Assembly (NCBI GenBank): GCA_036495525.1
Contig: DASXMR010000111.1
Coordinates: forward strand, 1 to 6,051
Source: DASXMR01 sp036495525
GTDB taxonomy: Bacteria; Actinomycetota; Actinomycetes; Streptosporangiales; Streptosporangiaceae
Reading direction: 5' to 3'
Length of the DNA: 6,051 bases
The translations under genes were made by a program, and so were the position numbers. This document shows positions 1 to 4,084 of the stretch, one piece after another (the stretch's first letter is position 1; each line of letters begins with the position of its first letter). Below the pieces are notes generated by a model. The model searched no databases. It was not told where the DNA came from and saw only the letters and a program-made list of their open reading frames with translations.

Positions 1-4
1 GAGT

Positions 5-412
5 GTGGAGAACAACCTGAACATCGCCAACCTTGACTGGGAAGACTTCGCCGGAGACACCGACGGCGACGGCGTCCATCGTGGCTTCGAGCTCCTGCCG
101 CCGCGCACCGCCGAGGAGAAGGCTGATACTGAGCGGCAGGCGCGACTGGATGAGCAGCAGAGGCAGCGGCGGGAGCGGCTGGCTGCAGAGCTGAGGTACT
201 GGGGCGGGCGGCTGCCGGGTGATCGGATCCGCGCGGCCGAGGGTAACGCCCGGGCTATGGCGCAGTTCGACATCGGACTGGCTGAAGCCATCGCCGCCGC
301 GAGCCCGGCCGCCCAGCGCTCGATCGCGCGCTGGGCGGCTCGCCGGGCCTATGAGATCGCCGGGATCGCCGATCTCGACTGGGTGGCGCCCGCGCTGCGG
401 GCTCTGGACTAG
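5..412 (+). CDS. Hypothetical protein, N-terminal part of an amber-interrupted gene
   Basis: I do not recognise this 135-residue product. The GTG at 5 is the first possible start visible, but only four bases precede it, so the true start may lie outside the window. Residues 18-29 read D-T-D-G-D-G-V-H-R-G-F-E, which resembles an EF-hand calcium loop (acidic residues at loop positions 1, 3, 5 and 12). Position 8 is His instead of a hydrophobic residue, and prolines follow at once, so calcium binding is doubtful. Residues about 37-65 are highly charged and Glu/Arg/Gln-rich and probably form a long helix or short coiled coil. Residues about 75-120 are Ala/Arg-rich and helical. No signal peptide or membrane segment is visible, so it is probably cytoplasmic. 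The TAG at 410-412 is followed in the same frame by 91 more sense codons with coding-like composition, so this is probably the front half of a longer protein. Confidence 0.6.
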   Translation: MENNLNIANLDWEDFAGDTDGDGVHRGFELLPPRTAEEKADTERQARLDEQQRQRRERLAAELRYWGGRLPGDRIRAAEGNARAMAQFDIGLAEAIAAASPAAQRSIARWAARRAYEIAGIADLDWVAPALRALD

Positions 413-685
413 GGCCAGGAGCTGCCACCGCCCTTCGGCGACCGGCAGCAGGTGTGGCAGATGCTCTTCAGCGACCCGCGGGTGCCGCGGGCGACCGTGG
501 TATCGATAGACGGCCGGATCCCTGATCTTCTGCGATCCGCCATGGCGGTACCAGCGCTGTTCGACGCCGCCGGACCCGATCCGCTGGGCGCGGCACTACA
601 GGCGCTTTACGCCGCTGTCGTCACCTTCGGCCGGGACAACTATCCCCGTCTTCTCGAACAGGTCCGCCACACCTACAGCCTGTGA
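413..685 (+). pseudogene. In-frame continuation of the preceding gene after an amber codon
   Basis: Directly after the TAG at 410-412 the same frame stays open for 91 residues, from G-Q-E-L-P-P-P-F to the TGA at 683-685. In the twelve codons from the TAG to the GTG at 452 nearly all third positions are G or C, so coding bias does not drop where an intergenic spacer would begin. The tail has alternating hydrophobic and helical stretches and ends ...LLEQVRHTYSL; I do not recognise it. A separate short gene could start at GTG 452 (77 residues) or ATG 461, but no convincing Shine-Dalgarno lies at a useful distance: the only GGAG, at 418-421, is over 30 bases before GTG 452. The simplest reading is one gene of about 226 codons broken by a single nonsense mutation. 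Readthrough, a sequencing error or independent translation of the tail remain possible. Confidence 0.5.
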
Positions 686-740
686 GCACGGTTGCCTGCG
701 CCACCAGCAAGTGCGGTCGCTACACGCGAACAAAACCAGG

Positions 741-762
741 CGTAGCAGACTCTGCATCTACG
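741..762. repeat. Imperfect inverted repeat in the gap before the toxin-antitoxin operon
   Basis: CGTAGCAGA at 741-749 is mirrored by TCTGC at 751-755 and TACG at 759-762, with ATC left over between them. The core GCAGACTCTGC (745-755) is a perfect 5-1-5 dyad. The single-base centre makes an RNA hairpin unlikely, so a protein-binding dyad upstream of the antitoxin promoter is the better guess. Nothing else is seen in this 131-bp gap except the operator and promoter listed separately. Confidence 0.3.
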
Positions 763-778
763 CGGCCCTGCTGATGGC

Positions 779-808
779 GATACGAGTCGCGGTATCACCC
801 GTGATACC
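779..808. promoter_or_regulatory. Probable autoregulatory operator of the RHH-Doc operon
   Basis: GGTATCAC (791-798) and GTGATACC (801-808) are perfect reverse complements separated by CC, an 18-bp dyad ending 8 bp before the antitoxin ATG. A third half-site, GATAC, lies upstream at 779-783. The half-sites therefore read GATAC (779), GTATC (792) and GATAC (803). Ribbon-helix-helix antitoxins typically bind short palindromic or repeated half-sites at their own promoter, alone or with the toxin. The overlap with the candidate -10 box (805-810) would let bound protein block RNA polymerase. The repeat is seen directly; its role as operator is inferred. Confidence 0.75.
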
Positions 809-810
809 AT
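805..810 (+). promoter_or_regulatory. Candidate -10 box (TACCAT) for leaderless transcription
   Basis: TACCAT fits the actinobacterial TANNNT -10 pattern. Its last T is exactly seven bases before the A of ATG 817, the spacing expected when transcription starts on the start codon. No Shine-Dalgarno is present between the operator and the ATG (only TTTACGC), which supports a leaderless mRNA. I see no good -35 hexamer. Confidence 0.5.
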
Positions 811-816
811 TTACGC

Positions 817-1020
817 ATGGCGATGACACTACGGCTGACTGACGATGAGACCGAGGCCCTGCGCCGTCGCGCCGACCTTGAACGGCGGTCGATGCAGGAA
901 GTGGCCCGCCAGGCAATCCGCGAGTATGTCGAGAACCACAGCCGCGCCGAGCTTCTGGACCGCGTCCTCGACGAGGAACTGCCCCGGTACGCCGAGGCCC
1001 TGGAGCGGCTGGGTCAGTGA
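817..1020 (+). CDS. Ribbon-helix-helix antitoxin of a Doc-type module
   Basis: This 67-residue protein is the likely antitoxin and DNA-binding repressor of the pair. The start reads M-A-M-T-L-R-L-T-D-D-E-T. Residues 3-8 suit the beta strand that pairs in the RHH dimer and contacts DNA bases. Residues 9-22 form helix A, and residues about 25-41 (S-M-Q-E-V-A-R-Q-A-I-R-E-Y-V) form helix B, the CopG/Arc pattern. The acidic, amphipathic C-terminal part (about 44-67) probably covers the toxin. I chose ATG 817 because of the leaderless -10 spacing; ATG 823 is an alternative two codons in. The gene overlaps the toxin by 4 bp (GTGA), implying translational coupling. Its partner is Doc-like, yet it is RHH and not Phd/YefM, a combination known in actinobacteria. 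Family assignment rests on pattern and neighbour. Confidence 0.85.
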   Translation: MAMTLRLTDDETEALRRRADLERRSMQEVARQAIREYVENHSRAELLDRVLDEELPRYAEALERLGQ

Positions 1021-1394
1021 TCTTCCTGGCGCTGCCCGAGCTGCTCCATATCGCCGAGCGCACCCTGGGTGACTACGCGGTCCGGGACTACGGGCTACTG
1101 GAAGCCGCCCTAGCGCGTCCCCGGGCCACCGCCTTCGGCAAGGACGTCTACCCAGACCTGGATGCCAAGGCGGCCGCGCTCCTGCACTCGATAGCCCGCA
1201 ATCACGCCCTGATCGACGGCAACAAGCGGCTCGCGCTCGCGGCGCTCATTGCCTTCTACGGCCTTAACGGCCGCCGTCTCACGCTCACCAACGACGGCGC
1301 CTACGAACTAGTGATGAGCGTCGCCGCCGGGCAGCTCGACACTGTCGACGACATCGCCGCCGTCCTCCAGCACGCGACAGAGGCGCGGGGCTAA
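1017..1394 (+). CDS. doc: Doc-family (death-on-curing) toxin with Fic fold
   Basis: This 125-residue protein has the length and layout of Doc toxins. Doc of phage P1 phosphorylates elongation factor EF-Tu and so halts translation. The catalytic motif lies at residues 63-71, H-A-L-I-D-G-N-K-R. His63 is the expected catalytic residue, Asp67 the metal ligand, and Asn69-Lys70-Arg71 the Doc-specific ending in place of the GNGR of AMP-transferring Fic enzymes. The usual Phe two residues after His is Leu here. Upstream, R-D-Y-G-L-L-E-A-A-L-A-R-P (23-35) and F-G-K-D-V-Y-P (40-46) are typical of the family, as is the C-terminal G-Q-L-D-T-V-D-D-I-A (105-114). The GTG start lies inside the antitoxin stop (GTGA, 1017-1020), so its translation probably depends on antitoxin translation. 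The protein looks intact and active. EF-Tu as target is inferred from the family. Confidence 0.92.
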   Translation: MIFLALPELLHIAERTLGDYAVRDYGLLEAALARPRATAFGKDVYPDLDAKAAALLHSIARNHALIDGNKRLALAALIAFYGLNGRRLTLTNDGAYELVMSVAAGQLDTVDDIAAVLQHATEARG

Positions 1395-1409
1395 CGCGTT
1401 ACCGTCATC

Positions 1410-1661
1410 TCAGGCGGGCGGTCCGGACTGGAGGAGGTCGCGCAGTGACGTCCGGTCCACGGCGAGCAGGATCGAGCGGGTGACGGCGTGGCAGGTCAGG
1501 GCACCTTGCTGGCCGCGCAGGGCCCGGATTCGGCCGGAGGCGCCGGGCGCGTGGCCGGCCGGCGGAGCCGCCGCGGCCGACAGCGCACCGATGGCCGCCG
1601 CGCCCGCACACGCCATCGTAAGGAATCTGCTGAGTCTCGTACCGGTGCTCACGGTAGGCAT
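1410..1661 (-). CDS. Small predicted exported protein, unknown function
   Basis: The 83-residue product begins with a signal-peptide-like stretch: Arg9 and Arg12, a hydrophobic Ala-rich core at about 13-36 (F-L-T-M-A-C-A-G-A-A-A-I-G), then A-A-A-A-P-P-A with possible signal peptidase I sites. Cys18 sits inside the core without a lipobox, so it is not a convincing lipoprotein. The mature part (about 45 residues) has one Cys (57) and ends in a polar helix; I do not recognise it. ATG 1661 is the longest start. GTG 1652, three codons in, is equally possible, and neither has a clear Shine-Dalgarno. The gene lies 57 bp downstream of the MLTR regulator on the same strand and may share its transcript. 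It converges on the toxin gene with only 15 bp between stops. It may be intact or the leftover N-terminus of a longer exported protein. Confidence 0.45.
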   Translation of the reverse strand: MPTVSTGTRLSRFLTMACAGAAAIGALSAAAAPPAGHAPGASGRIRALRGQQGALTCHAVTRSILLAVDRTSLRDLLQSGPPA

Positions 1662-1718
1662 ATGACAGGGACGCGCGGCATGCCGGGATGTTGCCTGAGG
1701 CAGCAGCCGAATTGCGCG

Positions 1719-2618
1719 TCAGGCGTCGACCCGGGTCCTGCGGGCCGGGCGGCGGGTCAGCGGCAGCCGGGCCCAGGTGTCGGCATCCGCCGGGGTGTTG
1801 ACGACGATGCGCAGCTCGGGGACGGCAGAGATCTCCAGCTCGGTGCTGGTGAACGTCAGCACCCCGACGTCGGGATGCACGAACCGGCGGCTGCGCTCTG
1901 ACGGGCCCGCGACCTCCTGCCGGGCCCACAGCGAGGCGAATTCCGAGCTGAGATCCGCGAGGCGGCGGATGTCCTCCTCCCACTCCCGGTCGCCGACGTG
2001 CCTGCCGTACGCGGCCCGGAGCCGGGCCACCAGGTACGGCACCTCGCGATCGTAGTCAGGGAACTTCTCCCGCGCGCTGGGCTCGGTGACACAGCACCAC
2101 AGCAGGTTCTTGTGCACGCACGGCATGGAGTGCCAGTCCCAGAACAGATCCTCGTGCGCGGCGTTGTCCTCGATGACGTCGAACCCGCTGTTGAGCAGCA
2201 CGGCGGGCAGCGGGTCAAGCTCGCGGACGATGGCCCGCACCGAGTCGGGTATGCAGGCCGAGCCGGCCCAGGCCCGCAGCGGCGTCGCCTCGGCCAGCCG
2301 GTAAAGATGCCAGCGGCCGGCGGCATCGAGCCGCAGCGTCCGCGAGACGGCGTCGAGCACCTGCGCGCTGGCGTTGATCTTCCGCCCTTGCTCGAGCCAG
2401 GTGTACCAGGTGATACCGACCCCGGCCAGCAGGGCGACCTCCTCGCGCCGCAGGCCAGGAGTCCGGCGCCGGGGCCCGGGCGCCAGGCCGACATCCTCGG
2501 GGCGCACCCTGGCCCGGCGCGCCTTGAGGAACTTGCCCAGCTCGGCACGGCGAGGATGGTCGGCCGCCCGCGCCGGAGCAGCCGCCGGCGCGTCCTGCAT
2601 CGCGAAGCCCACAGACAT
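1719..2618 (-). CDS. XRE-family regulator with MmyB-like (MLTR) ligand-binding domain
   Basis: This 299-residue transcription factor has two parts. Residues about 25-98 are a Cro/C1-type helix-turn-helix with the family signature L-R-R-E-E-V-A-L-L-A-G-V-G-I-T-W-Y-T-W-L-E-Q-G-R at 56-79. Residues about 118-285 match the MmyB-like ligand-binding domain, including N-S-G-F-D-V (143-148) and N-A-A-H-E-D-L-F-W (152-160). That domain has a PAS-like fold, and a structural homologue was seen with a fatty acid bound; the ligand here is unknown. On the minus strand GGAG lies 8 bases before ATG 2618, fixing the start; the N-terminal 20 residues are Ala/Pro-rich and probably disordered. The gene is divergent from the flavoenzyme gene across 99 bp, so it most likely controls that gene and itself. 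An exported-protein gene follows on the same strand. Confidence 0.93.
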   Translation of the reverse strand: MSVGFAMQDAPAAAPARAADHPRRAELGKFLKARRARVRPEDVGLAPGPRRRTPGLRREEVALLAGVGITWYTWLEQGRKINASAQVLDAVSRTLRLDAAGRWHLYRLAEATPLRAWAGSACIPDSVRAIVRELDPLPAVLLNSGFDVIEDNAAHEDLFWDWHSMPCVHKNLLWCCVTEPSAREKFPDYDREVPYLVARLRAAYGRHVGDREWEEDIRRLADLSSEFASLWARQEVAGPSERSRRFVHPDVGVLTFTSTELEISAVPELRIVVNTPADADTWARLPLTRRPARRTRVDA

Positions 2619-2651
2619 CCACCACGCTCCGAAGAGACAGCATGTGCTGCC

Positions 2652-2657
2652 ACCCTA
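2652..2657 (-). promoter_or_regulatory. Candidate -10 box of the MLTR regulator
   Basis: On the minus strand this reads TAGGGT, a TANNNT match. Transcription would start near 2645, giving a leader of about 27 bases that holds the GGAG before ATG 2618. The -35 region would fall at about 2675-2680, where no good TTGACA match is seen. Confidence 0.35.
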
Positions 2658-2678
2658 CGGAACGCCTCTGACATTCCG
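2658..2678. promoter_or_regulatory. Possible shared operator between the divergent promoters
   Basis: CGGAA (2658-2662) and TTCCG (2674-2678) form a dyad with an 11-bp spacer, a two-turn spacing suited to a dimeric helix-turn-helix protein. It occupies the space between the back-to-back -10 boxes. The related sequence GCTCCGAA occurs as an exact direct repeat at 2626-2633 and 2690-2697, so a TCCGA core appears three times in the 99-bp interval. The MLTR regulator is the obvious candidate to bind here. Arms of 5 bp are short, so chance is not excluded. Confidence 0.35.
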
Positions 2679-2683
2679 ACTCC

Positions 2684-2689
2684 TACTAT
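2684..2689 (+). promoter_or_regulatory. Candidate -10 box of the lactate monooxygenase-like gene
   Basis: TACTAT fits TANNNT. Transcription would begin near 2696, giving a leader of about 22 bases with AAGGAG inside it. No -35 hexamer is evident at the correct spacing (CTGACA at 2668-2673 is only 10 bp upstream), so an activator may be needed. Confidence 0.4.
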
Positions 2690-2703
2690 GCTCCGAAACG
2701 ACC

Positions 2704-2709
2704 AAGGAG
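2704..2709 (+). promoter_or_regulatory. Shine-Dalgarno AAGGAG that fixes the GTG 2718 start
   Basis: AAGGAG lies 8 bases before GTG 2718. The frame is open much further upstream, and an in-frame ATG exists at 2688, but that ATG overlaps the likely -10 box and has no ribosome-binding site. Confidence 0.8.
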
Positions 2710-2717
2710 CTGATCGA

Positions 2718-3899
2718 GTGAGCGGGCCGCCGGCGAACTTCAGCGACTACCAGACCAGCATCTACGCGAACGGGATGTTCGCCGGCCAGCTGCCCGCGAT
2801 CACCACGAACCTGGCCAGCCTGGAGGAGCACGCCCGCGGCGTGCTGTCGCCCGAGGCGATGGGCTACATCGTGCCGAGCGCGGGCAGCGGCGCGACGGCC
2901 CGGGCCAACCGGGCCGCGTTCGACCGCTGGCAGATCGTGCCGCGGATGCTGCGCAGCGGCGCCCAGCGGGACCTGTCGTGCACGATCCTCGGCTGCCCGA
3001 TGCCCGCGCCGGTCATGATCGCGCCGGTCGGCGTGCAGACGCTGGCCCATCCCGAGGGCGAGCTGGCGACCGCGCGGGCCGCCGCCGCGCTCGGGCTGCC
3101 GTACGTCCACTCGACGGCCGCGGCGCATTCGTTCGAGCAGGTCGCGGAGGCGAACGGCGACGGGCAGCGCTGGTACCAGCTGTACTGGCCGACCGACGAC
3201 GACGTGTGCGTCAGCTTCCTGCACCGGGCCAAGGCCAGCGGCTTCTCCGTGCTGGTGCTCACGCTCGACACGCTGCTGCTCGGCTACCGCCCCGCCGACC
3301 TGGACCGCGGCTTCCTGCCGTTCCTCAACCGGCAGGGCATCGCCAACTACCTGACCGACCCTGCCTTCCTGGCCGGGCTGGCCAAGCCGCCGGACGAAGA
3401 TCCGGCCGCGGCCGTCCTGCACTGGGCCCAGATGTTCCCCAATCCCGGCCTGTCCTGGCCGGACCTGCCGTTCCTGCGCAAGCACTGGGACGGCCCGATC
3501 GTGCTCAAGGGCATCGTCTGCGCCGACGACGCCAGGCTGGCCGCCGAGCACGGCATGGACGGCATCGTCGTGTCCAACCACGGCGGCCGGCAGGTGGACG
3601 GCGCGATCGGCTCGCTCGACGCGCTGCCCGGCATCGTGGCGGCCACCGGCGACCGGCTCACCGTGCTGTTCGACTCGGGGCTGCGCACCGGCGCCGATGT
3701 CGTCAAGGCGCTCGCGCTCGGCGCGCAGGCCGTGCTGATCGGCCGGCCCGTGCTCTACGGCCTGGCGCTCGGCGGGCAGCAGGGCGCCGAGCACGTGCTG
3801 CGCTGCCTGCTCGCCGACCTCGACCTCACGCTGGCGCTGTCCGGCCACACCAGCCACCGGCAGCTCACCCCGCAGTCCCTGGTCACAACGAGCGGCTGA
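2718..3899 (+). CDS. FMN-dependent alpha-hydroxy-acid oxidase, lactate 2-monooxygenase-like
   Basis: This 393-residue cytosolic flavoenzyme is almost exactly the length of mycobacterial lactate 2-monooxygenase, which turns lactate and O2 into acetate, CO2 and water. Catalytic and FMN-binding residues of the family are present: Tyr50; P-V-G-V (103-106), with Gly105 as in monooxygenases where oxidases have Ala; Tyr156 in Y-Q-L-Y; Asp184 in T-L-D-T; Lys264 in L-K-G-I; His288 and Arg291 in S-N-H-G-G-R-Q; D-S-G-L-R-T-G-A-D-V (319-328); and G-R-P (342-344). The long loop at about 190-250, including P-F-L-N-R-Q-G-I-A-N-Y-L-T-D-P, resembles lactate monooxygenase. Oddly, the usual Gly-Gly and Asp-Glu after Tyr50 are replaced: residues 50-64 read Y-I-V-P-S-A-G-S-G-A-T-A-R-A-N. 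The substrate may therefore be another 2-hydroxy acid. It is divergent from the MLTR regulator. Confidence 0.9.
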   Translation: MSGPPANFSDYQTSIYANGMFAGQLPAITTNLASLEEHARGVLSPEAMGYIVPSAGSGATARANRAAFDRWQIVPRMLRSGAQRDLSCTILGCPMPAPVMIAPVGVQTLAHPEGELATARAAAALGLPYVHSTAAAHSFEQVAEANGDGQRWYQLYWPTDDDVCVSFLHRAKASGFSVLVLTLDTLLLGYRPADLDRGFLPFLNRQGIANYLTDPAFLAGLAKPPDEDPAAAVLHWAQMFPNPGLSWPDLPFLRKHWDGPIVLKGIVCADDARLAAEHGMDGIVVSNHGGRQVDGAIGSLDALPGIVAATGDRLTVLFDSGLRTGADVVKALALGAQAVLIGRPVLYGLALGGQQGAEHVLRCLLADLDLTLALSGHTSHRQLTPQSLVTTSG

Positions 3900-3900
3900 C

Positions 3901-3940
3901 GGGGGCGAGCGCGCCCCCGCTGGGCACCGGAGCGCTCGCC
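3901..3940 (+). terminator. Two mutually exclusive GC hairpins just after the flavoenzyme stop
   Basis: Hairpin A pairs GGGGGCG (3901-3907) with CGCCCCC (3912-3918) around AGCG. Hairpin B pairs GGCGAGCGC (3904-3912) with GCGCTCGCC (3932-3940), a perfect 9-bp stem around a 19-base loop. They share 3904-3912 and cannot coexist. There is no U-tract, which is common for actinobacterial terminators. The place, directly after the stop codon, suits a terminator or a processing and stability element between this gene and the exporter gene. Confidence 0.5.
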
Positions 3941-3947
3941 TGCCCGT

Positions 3948-3966
3948 CCGCTAGCGGCTGTGCCGC
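3948..3966 (+). repeat. Palindrome and small hairpin in the gap before the exporter gene
   Basis: CCGCTAGCGG (3948-3957) is a perfect 10-bp palindrome. It overlaps a small stem, GCGGC-TGT-GCCGC (3954-3966), followed by a pyrimidine-rich stretch. It could belong to the termination region after the flavoenzyme gene or be an operator of the exporter gene. The rest of the gap (3967-4084) holds only a TACATT (3999-4004) and a GATAGT (4073-4078) as weak -10 candidates. Confidence 0.3.
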
Positions 3967-4084
3967 CTTCTGTCCAGAGCAGGCGGGACCGGACCAGATA
4001 CATTCCCGGGCTCAGCCTGGTACTGCCAGCACCAGCATCAGCAGGCTCTCTCCAGCCGAGGCGCGGCGGCCGGATAGTCGGAGC

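Noticed and set aside
56..91. EF-hand-like acidic loop in the first gene
   Set aside because: The acidic positions fit, but the hydrophobic residue at loop position 8 is His, and prolines directly after the loop would break the exit helix.
1392..1401. Palindrome TAACGCGTTA at the toxin stop codon, between convergent genes
   Set aside because: Ten bases with no loop are too short for a bidirectional terminator, and the match includes the stop codon itself.
1676..1685. Palindrome CGGCATGCCG about 15 bp before the small exported-protein gene
   Set aside because: Short palindromes of this composition are frequent by chance here, and no promoter element was found beside it.
1998..2717. Upstream extension of the flavoenzyme frame, open across the regulator gene
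   Set aside because: It is antisense to the clear MLTR regulator, and its Pro/Gly/Arg-rich translation looks like GC-rich shadow sequence. AAGGAG before GTG 2718 fixes the real start.
2655..3857. Long minus-strand open frame of 400 codons opposite the flavoenzyme
   Set aside because: Its low-complexity Arg/Gly/Val/Gln-rich product matches nothing, and antisense frames free of stops are common in DNA this GC-rich.
2978..4084. Upstream extension of the exporter frame, open across the flavoenzyme gene
   Set aside because: The Arg/Ala-rich translation is an out-of-frame shadow of a conserved enzyme. DHA2 similarity begins only after ATG 4085.
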